The notes: generated by a model not told the origin, from the sequence alone. Positions 17,154-27,068 are shown, counted from the first letter of the stretch. The stretch is DNA of 64,000 nt from CAVURS01 sp963795385 (GCA_963795385.1 CAWCHK010000003.1:1-64000), one strand, 5' to 3'. A program made the numbers and translations.

Positions 17154-18240
17154 ATCAGCGAGCCCCGCATCAACGATCGCATCCGGGTCCCCGAGGTCCG
17201 GTTGGTCGGCCCCAACGGTGAGCAGGTAGGCATCGTCCGGGTCGAGGACGCGCTCCGGCTGGCGGCCGAAGCCGACCTGGACCTGGTCGAGGTCGCCCCG
17301 ACCGCGCGTCCGCCCGTGTGCAAGCTCATGGACTTCGGCAAGTTCAAGTACGAGTCGGCCATGAAGGAGCGCGAGGCCCGGCGCAACCAGACCAATACGG
17401 TCATCAAGGAGATCAAGCTCCGGCCGAAGATCGACCCGCACGACTACGGCACCAAGAAGGGCCACGTCGAGCGATTCCTCAAGGCCGGCGACAAGGTCAA
17501 GGTGACCATCATGTTCCGCGGTCGCGAGCAGTCGCGCCCGGAGCTGGGCTTCCGGCTGCTGCAGCGCCTGGCCGAGGACATCGGCGAGCTCGGCTTCGTC
17601 GAGAGCACGCCGAAGCAGGACGGCCGGAACATGATCATGGTGATCGGCCCGACCCGGAAGAAGGCCGAGGCCAAGGCCGAGGAGCGCCGCCGCCGCGAGC
17701 AGGCCCAGGCCGAGCGCTCGATCCCCGCGGCTCGCAGCCCGCAGGCCGCGCCAGCCGCTGCCACCGTGCCAGCCGCTGCCCGCGCCCGCGCCCGCTGCCG
17801 CTCCGACCGACGAGAGCGCACCCGTCGCCGTGGTCGACGTCCCAGCGGCGGACGCCCCAGTCGGCCGACGCCCGGTGGCCGACGCCCCGGTGGCCGACGT
17901 CGCTGTGGCCGAGATCCGCGGGCCCGGCATTGCCGAGCCCGATGTCTCCGAGCCCGAGGCCGCCGCGGAGCCTGCGACACCCGCCACCCCGGCTCCGGCC
18001 GCTCCGGCCGCTCCGGCCGGGCCGGCGAAGCCGACGGCCCCGGCCGCCAAGAAGGCTCCGGCGAAGAAGGCCGCGGCCAAGAAGGCGCCCGCGGCCAAGG
18101 CCGCCACCAAGACCGCCGCGAGCGAGCCGGCGGAGCCGGCCCCCGCCGCGGCCGCGCCGAAGGCTCCGGCCAAGACGGCGGCCAAGCCCGCTCCGAAGCC
18201 CGCCGCCAAGAAGTCCGCTCCGGCAGCCGCGGAGAGCTGA
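17154..18240 (+). CDS. infC: translation initiation factor IF-3 with ATC start and Ala/Pro/Lys-rich extension (one frameshift)
   Basis: IF-3 binds the 30S subunit and checks start-codon and initiator-tRNA pairing. The conserved N-terminus ISEPRINDRIRVPEVRLVG begins at ATC 17154, preceded by AGGAG with a 6-nt spacer. No ATG/GTG/TTG lies in frame in the preceding 20 codons. A non-canonical start is a known hallmark of infC, which IF-3 itself represses. Linker and C-domain are normal through KQDGRNMIMVIGPTRKKAE. A low-complexity tail of roughly 180 residues follows. One extra base near 17755-17785 must be skipped to read it through AAKKAPAKKAAAKKAPAAK to the stop at 18240; otherwise the frame wanders on to 18341. 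Confidence 0.93.
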
Positions 18241-18357
18241 CGGCGGCAAACCGTCGGCGGCCGCCCGGTCGCCGAGCAGCACACCGGCCAACCCCGTTGG
18301 CCACCGAGGCCCACCCGATGCCACCCGGCACGGCTGAGTGAAGGAGAACGGCAGACC

Positions 18358-18552
18358 ATGCCGAAGATGAAGACGCACAGCGGTGCGAAGAAGCGCTTCC
18401 GGGTGACCGGGAAGGGCAGGCTCATGCGCGAGCAGACCAACGTCCGGCACTACCTGGAGCACAAGTCGTCCAGGCGCACGCGCCGGCTGTCGATGGACGT
18501 CGACGTGGCCCCGGCCGACGTCAAGAAGATCAAGAAGCTGCTCGGCCGCTGA
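18358..18552 (+). CDS. rpmI: 50S ribosomal protein L35
   Basis: Small basic ribosomal protein, 64 residues: MPKMKTHSGAKKRFRVTGKG, then LMREQTNVRHYLEHKSS. An AAGGAG ribosome-binding site lies ~11 nt before the ATG. Second gene of the classic infC-rpmI-rplT operon. Confidence 0.98.
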   Translation: MPKMKTHSGAKKRFRVTGKGRLMREQTNVRHYLEHKSSRRTRRLSMDVDVAPADVKKIKKLLGR

Positions 18553-18638
18553 GGCCTCCCCACACCACCAGCCAGCCCTGGTCGGCCACTGACGGCCGAC
18601 GGAGACTGGGTCGACACAGATAGGCAAGGAGTTCTCAC

Positions 18639-19046
18639 GTGGCACGCGTGAAGCGGGCGGTCAACGCCCAGAAGAAGCGCCGGGTCGTACTCGAGCGGGC
18701 CAGCGGCTACCGCGGGCAGCGCTCGCGGCTCTACCGCAAGGCCAAGGAGCAGGTCACCCACTCGCTGGGGTACGCCTACCGCGACCGCCGGGCCCGCAAG
18801 GGTGACTTCCGGCGGCTCTGGATCCAGCGGATCAACGCCGCGGCCCGGGCCAACGGGATGACGTACAACCGGTTCATCCAGGGTCTGAAGGCCGCCGAGA
18901 TCGAGGTCGACCGCCGGATGCTCGCCGAGCTCGCGGTCAACGACGCGGCCGCGTTCACCTCGCTGGTCGAGATCGCCCGGGCCCACGTGCCGGCCGTCGC
19001 CAGCGCCGGGGCCGCCGCGAGCGACGCGGCCGGCGACGCGGCCTGA
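18639..19046 (+). CDS. rplT: 50S ribosomal protein L20
   Basis: Early-assembly 23S rRNA-binding protein of the large subunit, 135 residues. It begins ARVKRAVNAQKKRRVVLERA and contains the conserved SRLYRKAKEQVTHSL and RLWIQRINAAARANGMTYN. The GTG start has AAGGAG (18626-18631) with a 7-nt spacer. The C-terminal ~15 residues are an Ala-rich tail beyond the usual end. Third gene of the infC operon. Confidence 0.98.
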   Translation: MARVKRAVNAQKKRRVVLERASGYRGQRSRLYRKAKEQVTHSLGYAYRDRRARKGDFRRLWIQRINAAARANGMTYNRFIQGLKAAEIEVDRRMLAELAVNDAAAFTSLVEIARAHVPAVASAGAAASDAAGDAA

Positions 19047-19107
19047 CCGGGGCCGGCCCGACGAACCGCGCCGTACGACGTCGTCGACCGGCACCGGCCG
19101 GGACGCC

Positions 19108-19956
<849 letters not shown>

Positions 19957-19980
19957 ACTGGTGAACTCGCCCGCGCAGGC

Positions 19981-19986
19981 TAGAGT
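19981..19986 (+). promoter_or_regulatory. -10 element TAGAGT for leaderless histidine kinase gene
   Basis: TAGAGT is exactly 7 nt before ATG 19994. It supports this start over the earlier in-frame GTG at 19946, which lies inside the methyltransferase gene. Confidence 0.5.
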
Positions 19987-19993
19987 CGCGCCC

Positions 19994-21121
19994 ATGGGCA
20001 CGGGGGTGGACCGGGGTGGAGCTACGGGCCCTCGGTCCGCGACGACACTGAGCCCCGATGAGCTGCCCGACGGGCTGGTCCTCATCGGGGCCGATGCCTG
20101 TGTCACGGCCTTCAACACAGCAGCCGAGCGGATCACCGGCCTGCGGGCCGAGGACATGGTCGGTGCCGACGTCCGTGAGGCCCTCCCCTTGCAGGACCGC
20201 GAGGGCAACAACTGGTGGACCGCCACCGATCCGTGGGGCGGCCTGTCGACCCGGTCCGGCCACCGCGAGCGGCTGCTGCTCCTGGCCGGCTCGCGCGAGC
20301 TGCTGGTCACCACGCGCTACGTGCGGCCCGGTCGCGGCCAGCCGGTCGAGCGCGTCCTGGTCGGCCTCCGGGACACCGAGAACCGCCGTCGGGCCGAGGT
20401 CGCCCAGGCCCAGCTGCTCTCGACCGTCGCGCACGAGCTGCGCTCGCCGCTGACGTCGGTCAAGGGGTTCTCGGCGACCCTGCTGCGTCGGTGGGACCGG
20501 TTCAGCGACGACCAGAAGCGGTTGATGCTGGAGACCATCGAGGCCGACGCGGACCGCGTGACGCGGCTGATCGGCGAGCTGCTGGACATCTCCCGGATCG
20601 ACGCCGGCCGGCTCGAGGTACGCCGCCAGCCGGTCGATCTCGTGGCCGTCGCCCACAAGCACGTCGAACGGATGGTCGCCAGCGGCTACGACGGCGAGCG
20701 GTTCATCGTCACCGCGCCCAAGGCGCTGCCGGAGGTCTGGGCCGACCCGGACCGGGTCGACCAGGTGCTGGGCAACCTCCTCGAGAACGCCGTCCGCCAC
20801 GGTGCCGGCACCGTCACCCTGACCGTCCTGCCCGGTGCTGCGGACCCCATGTCCAACGGCGGCGCTCCCGCCGGCGACGCCGCGAGCGCGGTGTCGGTGT
20901 CCGTGGCCGACGAGGGCGAGGGCATCCAGGAGGACCACTACCCCCTGGTCTTCACCCGGTTCTGGCACGGCCGCAGCCGGGGTGGCACCGGGCTCGGTCT
21001 CTACGTCGTCCGCGGTCTGGTCGAGGCCCACGGCGGCCGGATCTCGGTCGGCAAGGCCGACAGCGGCGGGGCGATGTTCCGATTTACCTTGCCCGCGGGC
21101 GCCCCCGAACACCTCGCCTGA
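19994..21121 (+). CDS. PAS-domain sensor histidine kinase (orphan)
   Basis: Protein of 375 residues with no membrane segment, so probably a cytoplasmic sensor. A PAS domain occupies residues ~20-115 (GLVLIGADACVTAFNTAAER onward). The HisKA domain has the phosphoacceptor His in TVAHELRSPLTSVKGFSAT. The ATPase domain shows the N box (VLGNLLENAVRHG), G1 (VADEGEGIQ) and G2 (GGTGLGLYVVRGLVEAHGG). No response regulator gene is adjacent, so its partner must be elsewhere. ATG 19994 is favoured by the -10 box 7 nt upstream. Confidence 0.92.
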   Translation: MGTGVDRGGATGPRSATTLSPDELPDGLVLIGADACVTAFNTAAERITGLRAEDMVGADVREALPLQDREGNNWWTATDPWGGLSTRSGHRERLLLLAGSRELLVTTRYVRPGRGQPVERVLVGLRDTENRRRAEVAQAQLLSTVAHELRSPLTSVKGFSATLLRRWDRFSDDQKRLMLETIEADADRVTRLIGELLDISRIDAGRLEVRRQPVDLVAVAHKHVERMVASGYDGERFIVTAPKALPEVWADPDRVDQVLGNLLENAVRHGAGTVTLTVLPGAADPMSNGGAPAGDAASAVSVSVADEGEGIQEDHYPLVFTRFWHGRSRGGTGLGLYVVRGLVEAHGGRISVGKADSGGAMFRFTLPAGAPEHLA

Positions 21122-21199
21122 CCTCGCTCTGAGGCTGGCACCGGGACCGGGCCGCGCCCTGGGCCGCCCTGCACCCGCCGTCGCTCGCCCCGACTCACT

Positions 21200-21205
21200 T
21201 AGACT
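21200..21205 (+). promoter_or_regulatory. probable -10 element TAGACT for pheST
   Basis: TAGACT upstream of pheS would start transcription near 21212 and leave a ~75-nt GC-rich leader before ATG 21287, unlike the leaderless genes around it. I see no T-box or clear attenuator in the leader. Confidence 0.35.
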
Positions 21206-21286
21206 CACCCGTCGGTGCCCACGGTCCCGGCCCAGTCGGCCGGCTCCCCGCGCGCGCCGTTCGCCCCCAGCTGATGGAACGGATCG

Positions 21287-22381
21287 ATGTCCGCACCCAA
21301 CAAGTCCTACGACCCGGTCGAGGTCGCCGCCTTGGCGCCCGAGGCGCTCGACGGCGCCGTCGCCGCTGCCCTGCGCGCATTCGCCGAGGCGACCGATCTC
21401 GACGCGCTCAAGGCGGCCCGGCTGGCCCACGCCGGGGACAAGAGCCCGCTGTCCCTGGCCAACCGAGAGATCGGTGCGCTGCCGCCTGCGGCCAAGGCCG
21501 AGGCCGGCAAGCGGGTGGGGCAGGCCCGCGGCCGGGTGGGCCAGGCCCTGGCCGAGCGCCAGGCCGAGCTCGACGCGGAGCGGGCCCAGCGCGTCCTGGT
21601 CGAGGAGACCGTTGACGTCACACTGCCGACCGAACGGCTGCCCCAGGGCGCCCGGCACCCGCTGCAGACCCTCCAGGAGCAGATCGCCGACATGTTCGTC
21701 GGCATGGGGTGGGAGGTGGCCGAGGGGCCCGAGGTCGAGGCCGAGTGGTTCAACTTCGACGCGCTCAACTTCGACGCCGACCACCCGGCCCGCCAGATGC
21801 AGGACACCTTCTTCGTCGACCCGCCGGAGTCCGGGCTGGTGCTCCGGACGCACACCTCGCCGGTCCAGGTGCGGGCCCTGCTCGAGCGCGGCGCGCCGAC
21901 GTACGTCATCTGTCCCGGCAAGGTCTTCCGCACCGACGAGCTGGACGCCACGCACACGCCGGTGTTCCACCAGATCGAGGGCCTGGCGGTCGACAAGGGC
22001 CTGACTATGGCCCACCTCAAGGGCACGCTGGAGCACTGGGCCCACCTGATGTTCGGTCCCGACATCACGCTGCGACTCCGGCCGTCGTACTTCCCCTTCA
22101 CCGAGCCCAGCGCCGAGCCCGACCTCCTGTGCTTCGTCTGCAAGGGAACGGACCCGGGCTGCCGGACGTGTGGCGGCAGCGGCTGGATCGAGTGGGGCGG
22201 ATGCGGCATGGTGCACCCCAACGTGCTCCGGGCGTGCGATGTCGACCCGGACGAGTACTCCGGCTTCGCCTTCGGGATGGGCGTCGAGCGGACCCTGATG
22301 TTCCGCAACGGCGTCGCCGACATGCGGGACATGATCGAGGGCGACGTGCGGTTCAGCCGGCAGTTCGGAGTGGGGGACTGA
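21287..22381 (+). CDS. pheS: phenylalanyl-tRNA synthetase alpha subunit
   Basis: Class II aminoacyl-tRNA synthetase subunit; with PheT it forms the alpha2-beta2 enzyme charging tRNA-Phe. It has 364 residues. The N-terminal coiled coil (~residues 15-100) is Ala/Lys/Glu-rich. Catalytic core features are HPLQTLQEQIADMFVGMGW, LLRTHTSP-type motif 2 context (VLRTHTSPVQVRALLE), the AFPFTEPSAE-type motif (SYFPFTEPSAEPD), and motif 3 FGMGVERTLMFRNGVADMRD. The stop overlaps the pheT start by one base, so expression is coupled. Confidence 0.97.
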   Translation: MSAPNKSYDPVEVAALAPEALDGAVAAALRAFAEATDLDALKAARLAHAGDKSPLSLANREIGALPPAAKAEAGKRVGQARGRVGQALAERQAELDAERAQRVLVEETVDVTLPTERLPQGARHPLQTLQEQIADMFVGMGWEVAEGPEVEAEWFNFDALNFDADHPARQMQDTFFVDPPESGLVLRTHTSPVQVRALLERGAPTYVICPGKVFRTDELDATHTPVFHQIEGLAVDKGLTMAHLKGTLEHWAHLMFGPDITLRLRPSYFPFTEPSAEPDLLCFVCKGTDPGCRTCGGSGWIEWGGCGMVHPNVLRACDVDPDEYSGFAFGMGVERTLMFRNGVADMRDMIEGDVRFSRQFGVGD

Positions 22382-24915
22382 TGCGCATCCCGATCGGCTG
22401 GCTGGCCGAGTACGCCGACGTGGCGCAGGGTTCCGGCGCCGCCGAGGTGGCGGCGGCCTTGTGGCGCGTCGGCCTGGAGGAGGAGGGCGTCCACGGCGGC
22501 TCGCTCACCGGCCCCGTCGTGGTCGGCCGAGTGGTCGAGTTCGTCGCCGAGCCGCAGAAGAACGGCAAGACGATCCGCTGGTGCCAGGTCGACGTGGGCG
22601 AGCACTCACCCGACGGACCGCGCGGAATCGTCTGCGGCGCAGCGAACTTCGCCATCGACGACCTGGTCGTCGTGGCGTTGCCCGGAGCAGTGCTCCCCGG
22701 TGGATTCGAGATCGCGGCCCGCAAGACCTACGGCCACATCTCGGACGGCATGATCTGCTCGGCCCGCGAGCTCGATCTCGGCGACGACCACGCCGGCATC
22801 CTGGTGCTCTCGACGATGGGCTTCGGCCCGGCCCAGGGTGCCGCCCCGGGCGTCGACGCCATCGCCCTGCTCGGCCTGGCCGAGGAGGTCCTGGAGATCA
22901 ACGTCACGCCGGACCGCGGCTATTGCTTCAGCCTGCGCGGGGTGGCGCGGGAGTACGCGACCGCGACCGGCGGTGAGTTCCGCGACCCGGCATCGGTCGA
23001 GCTGCCGGCGGCCGAGGGGCCCGCCTTCGAGGTGCGGCTCGAGGACGCCGCCCCGCTCCGTGGCCGGATCGGTTGCGACCGCTATGTCGCGCGGGTCGTC
23101 CGCGGCATCGACGCGTCCCGGCCGTCGCCGTTCTGGATGCAGCGCCGGCTGCGTCAGGCCGGCATGCGCGCGATCTCGCTCGGTGTCGACGTCACGAACT
23201 ACGTGATGCTTGCCACCGGGCAACCGTTACACGCCTTCGACCTGGCCACCCTGGGCGGCCCCATCGTCGTCCGCCGCGCGGCCGCGGGCGAGCGGCTGAC
23301 GACGCTGGACGGCGTCGAGCGGACCCTCCACGGCGAGGATCTGTTGATCACCGAGGGCGGGACCCACGTCCTGGCCATCGCCGGGGTCATGGGCGGCGCG
23401 AGCAGCGAGATCAGCGTCTCGACGCGGGACGTCCTGATCGAGGCGGCCCACTTCGACGCGGGCACGGTGGCCCGGTCGGCGCGGCGGCACAAGCTGTCGA
23501 CCGAGGCCAGCCGGCGCTACGAGCGTGGCGTGGACCCCGAGCTCGCGCCGTACGCCGCGCAGCTCGCCGTACAGCTGCTGGCCGAGTACGGCGGAGGCAG
23601 GGCCGAGCCGACCGTGACCGACGCCGGTGAGCGCGAGCCCGTCGCGGCCGTAGAGCTGCCGGTGGACCTGCCTTCGCGGCTGGTCGGCCTCGACTACCCC
23701 CAGGAGACGGTCGAGCGGGTGCTGCACGCCATCGGTGCCGAGGCCAGTGCCCCCGCGGACGCCGACGGCGGCATCTTGACCGTCGTACCGCCGACCTGGC
23801 GGCCGGACCTGCGCCTGGCCGTCGACCTGGTCGAGGAGGTCGCACGGCTGGAGGGCTACGACCGGATCCCGTCGGTGCTGCCCGTGGCGCCCCCTGGGCG
23901 GGGGTTGACCGCCGCTCAGCGGGCCCGCCGCTCGGTGTCGAGGACGCTGGCCGACCGGGGGTGCGTCGAGGTGCTGAGCTACCCGTTCGTGGCGCCGGAG
24001 ATCCACGACGCCTTCCGGCTCCCGTCCGACGATCCGCGACGGCGCGCGCTCCGGCTGGCCAACCCGCTGTCCGAGGAGCAGCCGGAGCTGCGCACGTCGC
24101 TGCTGGCGACCCTGCTGCCGGTGCTGCGCCGCAACCTCAGCCGGGGCAGTCGCGACCTGGCGGTCTTCGAGCTCGGTCTGGTGACCCGGCCCGGCCCGTC
24201 GCCGACCGCTGCACCGCAACCGAGTGTGGACCAACGACCGTCGGCGGCTGAGCTGGCCGCGCTCGAGGCCGCGGTCCCCGCCCAACCGGGCCGGATCGCG
24301 CTGGCCCTGGCCGGCGAGCGGGAGACTCGCGGCTGGTGGGGTGAGGGCCGGCCCGCCGACTGGTCCGACGCGGTCGGCCTGGCCCGCGCGGTCGCCGAGA
24401 CCCTCCGGGTCGAGGTCGTCGTGATTGCCGACGCCGGCCATCCGCCGTGGCATCCGGGGCGGTGCGCCGCCCTGCACCTGCCCGACGGCCGGCTGGTCGG
24501 CCATGCCGGCGAGCTGCACCCGCAGGTCCTCGAGAGCCTCGAGCTGCCGCCGCGGACGTGCGCGGCCGAGCTGGACCTGGACCTGCTGATCGCGCAGGCT
24601 CCTGAGGCCGTGGCGGCCCAGCCGCTGTCGACCTACCCGCTGGCCCTGCAGGACGTCGCCCTCGTCGTGGCTGAGGCGACGCCGGCGGCCGATGTCGAGG
24701 CGGCGCTGTGGGCCGGCGGGGGCGACCTGGTCGAGTCGGTCCAGCTCTTCGACCTCTACTCCGGCCCGCAGATCGGCGCGGGCCGCACCTCACTGGCCTA
24801 TCGGCTGGGGCTCCGGGCCCCGGACCGCACCCTGTCGAGCGAGGAGACCGCCGCGGTCCGCGATGCCGCGGTGGCCGAGGCGGCGCGGCGCACCGGAGCC
24901 GTCCAGCGCACCTAG
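22381..24915 (+). CDS. pheT: phenylalanyl-tRNA synthetase beta subunit
   Basis: Beta subunit carrying editing and tRNA-binding functions, 844 residues. In order: N-terminal MRIPIGWLAEYAD; EMAP-type tRNA-binding fold with IVCGAANFAIDDLVVVALPG (residues ~40-155); B3/B4 editing domain (~210-400) with GVDVTNYVMLATGQPLHAFD; B5 domain; catalytic-like core with LANPLSEEQPELRTSLL; and a C-terminal anticodon-binding FDX-ACB domain (LSTYPLALQDVALVV to end). It is followed 10 bp later by a convergent gene. Confidence 0.97.
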   Translation: MRIPIGWLAEYADVAQGSGAAEVAAALWRVGLEEEGVHGGSLTGPVVVGRVVEFVAEPQKNGKTIRWCQVDVGEHSPDGPRGIVCGAANFAIDDLVVVALPGAVLPGGFEIAARKTYGHISDGMICSARELDLGDDHAGILVLSTMGFGPAQGAAPGVDAIALLGLAEEVLEINVTPDRGYCFSLRGVAREYATATGGEFRDPASVELPAAEGPAFEVRLEDAAPLRGRIGCDRYVARVVRGIDASRPSPFWMQRRLRQAGMRAISLGVDVTNYVMLATGQPLHAFDLATLGGPIVVRRAAAGERLTTLDGVERTLHGEDLLITEGGTHVLAIAGVMGGASSEISVSTRDVLIEAAHFDAGTVARSARRHKLSTEASRRYERGVDPELAPYAAQLAVQLLAEYGGGRAEPTVTDAGEREPVAAVELPVDLPSRLVGLDYPQETVERVLHAIGAEASAPADADGGILTVVPPTWRPDLRLAVDLVEEVARLEGYDRIPSVLPVAPPGRGLTAAQRARRSVSRTLADRGCVEVLSYPFVAPEIHDAFRLPSDDPRRRALRLANPLSEEQPELRTSLLATLLPVLRRNLSRGSRDLAVFELGLVTRPGPSPTAAPQPSVDQRPSAAELAALEAAVPAQPGRIALALAGERETRGWWGEGRPADWSDAVGLARAVAETLRVEVVVIADAGHPPWHPGRCAALHLPDGRLVGHAGELHPQVLESLELPPRTCAAELDLDLLIAQAPEAVAAQPLSTYPLALQDVALVVAEATPAADVEAALWAGGGDLVESVQLFDLYSGPQIGAGRTSLAYRLGLRAPDRTLSSEETAAVRDAAVAEAARRTGAVQRT

Positions 24916-24925
24916 CTCTGCTCGG

Positions 24926-25891
24926 TCAGCGCGGGAGCAGCAGCACCTTGCCCGTCGTCCGGCGACCCTGCAGGTCCTCGTGCGCCTTCCGGGCCTGGTC
25001 GAGCGGGTAGGTCGCGCCGACCCGGACGTCGAGCTGGCCGGCCAGGACGGCGTCGAAGAGCTCGCCGGCCCGCCACAGCAGCTCCTCCCGGGTGGCGACG
25101 TAGTCGCCGAGGGTGGGCCGGGTGACGAAGAGCGAGCCGGCCGGGTTGAGCCGCTGCAGGTCGAACGGCGGCACCGGCCCGCTGGACGCGCCGAACAGCA
25201 CGACGATCCCGCGCCGCCGGGTGCAGGCCAGCGAGGTCTCGAACGTCTCCGCACCCACGCCGTCGTACACCGCAGGCACTCCAACGCCCGAGGTCACCTC
25301 CCGGACCGTGTCGGCCAGCTCGTCGTAGGCGACCACGTGCTCGGCCCCCGCGCCGCGGGACAGCTCGGCCTTCTCCGGCGTTGAGACGGTGGTGATGACG
25401 TGCCCACCGAGCGCCCGCACCTGCTGGGTGAGCAGCAGGCCGACCCCGCCGGCTCCCGCGTGGATCACGACGGTGTCGCCCTCCTGCACGGCGTACGTCG
25501 AGCGGCACAGGTAGTGGGCGGTCATGCCCTGCAGCAGGATCGCCGCCGCGACCTGGTCGCTGACGCCGTCCGGGACCGGCACGCACCGGCCCGCGGGCAC
25601 CGCAGCCTGCTCCGCGTAGCCGCCCGGGCTGCCCTGCCAGGCGACCCGGTCCCCGACCGCGAGGTCCGTCACCGCGTCGCCGACGGCCACGACCCGCCCC
25701 GCGCCCTCGGCGCCGAGCACGAGCGGCAGCGGGAGCCGGTACAGGCCGGACCGCTGGTAGGTGTCGATGAAGTTCACGCCGCTCGCAGCGACCTCGACGA
25801 TCACCTGGTCCGCTGCCGGCTCGGGGTCGGGCAGCTCGGTCAGCTCGAGGACCTCCGGGCCGCCGGTCGACCGGATCTGGACTGCACGCAT
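24926..25891 (-). CDS. zinc-free MDR-family quinone oxidoreductase
   Basis: NADPH-dependent oxidoreductase of the quinone reductase subfamily of medium-chain dehydrogenases, 321 residues. N-terminal MRAVQIRSTGGPEVLELTEL, then SGVNFIDTYQRSGLYRLPLP, typical of the Qor group. The Rossmann motif is VVIHAGAGGVGLLLTQQ. The structural-zinc cysteines of alcohol dehydrogenases are absent. The start is ATG (complement of 25889-25891); the longer upstream frame covers the argC promoter and is not coding. It is divergent from argC across 130 bp. Physiological substrate unknown. Confidence 0.9.
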   Translation of the reverse strand: MRAVQIRSTGGPEVLELTELPDPEPAADQVIVEVAASGVNFIDTYQRSGLYRLPLPLVLGAEGAGRVVAVGDAVTDLAVGDRVAWQGSPGGYAEQAAVPAGRCVPVPDGVSDQVAAAILLQGMTAHYLCRSTYAVQEGDTVVIHAGAGGVGLLLTQQVRALGGHVITTVSTPEKAELSRGAGAEHVVAYDELADTVREVTSGVGVPAVYDGVGAETFETSLACTRRRGIVVLFGASSGPVPPFDLQRLNPAGSLFVTRPTLGDYVATREELLWRAGELFDAVLAGQLDVRVGATYPLDQARKAHEDLQGRRTTGKVLLLPR

Positions 25892-25937
25892 CGGCACCTC
25901 CGCCAGCAGGGCCGGAACTTCACTGGAGAGCCCCGAC

Positions 25938-25971
25938 TGAATGAACTTGCAGTTCTGTGTATGATCATGCA
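25938..25971 (+). promoter_or_regulatory. tandem ARG boxes over the argC promoter
   Basis: Two ArgR-type half-palindromic sites are seen: TGAATGAACTTGCA (25938-25951) and TGTATGATCATGCA (25958-25971), with centres 20 bp apart, as for known paired ARG boxes. The second covers an extended -10 (TGTG-TATGAT, TATGAT at 25960-25965). Binding of the ArgR encoded in this same cluster would block transcription of argC, and perhaps of the divergent oxidoreductase gene. Confidence 0.75.
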
Positions 25972-26021
25972 GAGCGGCGCGGGCAGCGCGCCCGACCAAC
26001 AGTTTCAGGCAGGAGCGGCAC

Positions 26022-27068
26022 GTGGGCATCCGGGTGGGGGTGGCGGGGGCGAGCGGGTACGCCGGGGGCGAGCTGCTCCGGCTCCTGCTCGGGCATCCGG
26101 AGGTCCAGGTCGGTGCCCTCACCGCGGCCGGCTCGGCCGGCTCCCGGCTCGGCGCGCACCACCCGCAGCTGGTGCCCCTGGCCGACCGGGTGATCGAGGC
26201 GACCACGGCCGACGCCCTGGCCGGTCACGACGTCCTCGTGCTCGCCCTGCCGCACGGCGCCTCCGCCGCCCTCGTGGCCGACCTGCCGTCCGACGTGGTG
26301 GTCGTCGACTGCGGCGCGGACTTCCGGCTGGCCGATCCCGCGGCCTGGGAGAGCTTCTACGGTGGTGCGCATGCCGGCAGCTGGCCGACCGGGCTGCCGG
26401 AGCTGCCCCTCGCGAGCGGCGGCAAGCAGCGCGACCACCTGGCCGGGGCCCGGCGGGTCGCAGTGCCGGGCTGCTACCCGACGGCGATCGGGCTCGCCCT
26501 CGCGCCCGGCTTCGCGGCCGGCCTGCTCGAACCCGACGACGTCGTCGTGGTCGCCGCCTCCGGGACGTCCGGCGCGGGGCGCTCGCCCAAACCGCACCTG
26601 CTGGGCTCGGAGGTGATGGGGTCGATGACGCCGTACGGCGTGGGTGGGGTCCACCGGCACACGCCGGAGGTCGAGCAGTACCTCCTGGCCGCGGGCGGCG
26701 AACCGGTCACGGTGTCGTTCACACCGACCCTCGCGCCGATGGCCCGCGGCATCCTGGCCACGACCACGGCCCGGGTCCGGCCCGGAGTCGACGAGACGGC
26801 CCTGCGCTCGGCCTGGGGCGCGGCGTACGGCGACGAGCCGTTCGTGCACCTGCTGCCCGCCGGTCAGTGGCCACGGACCGCCGACACCCTCGGCGCCAAC
26901 GTCGTCCACCTCCAGGTGACGCTCGACGCGCGCGCGGGACGCGCGGTCGTGGTGGCGGCCATCGACAACCTGACCAAGGGCACGGCCGGCGCGGCCGTGC
27001 AGAGCCTCAACCTCGCCCTCGGCCTGCCGGAGACCTTGGGCCTCCCGCTCGTGGGGCTGGCGCCGTGA
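26022..27068 (+). CDS. argC: N-acetyl-gamma-glutamyl-phosphate reductase
   Basis: NADPH-dependent reduction of N-acetylglutamyl phosphate, third step of arginine synthesis. It has 348 residues. The N-terminal Rossmann motif is VGVAGASGYAGGELLRLLLG, the catalytic Cys lies in VAVPGCYPTAIGLAL, and the conserved HTPEVEQYL-type motif follows HRHTPEV. The GTG start has AGGAG about 5 nt upstream. Its leader is ~50 nt and carries the ARG boxes. It overlaps argJ by 4 bp. Confidence 0.96.
   Translation: MGIRVGVAGASGYAGGELLRLLLGHPEVQVGALTAAGSAGSRLGAHHPQLVPLADRVIEATTADALAGHDVLVLALPHGASAALVADLPSDVVVVDCGADFRLADPAAWESFYGGAHAGSWPTGLPELPLASGGKQRDHLAGARRVAVPGCYPTAIGLALAPGFAAGLLEPDDVVVVAASGTSGAGRSPKPHLLGSEVMGSMTPYGVGGVHRHTPEVEQYLLAAGGEPVTVSFTPTLAPMARGILATTTARVRPGVDETALRSAWGAAYGDEPFVHLLPAGQWPRTADTLGANVVHLQVTLDARAGRAVVVAAIDNLTKGTAGAAVQSLNLALGLPETLGLPLVGLAP

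Noticed and set aside
25892..26206. Upstream extension of the quinone oxidoreductase frame
   Set aside because: It would run through the argC promoter and coding start; the family N-terminus is at 25891.
25400..27064. Extended reading frame upstream of argJ running through argC
   Set aside because: It is a shadow frame in another phase; ArgJ homology starts at GTG 27065 with a 4-bp overlap.
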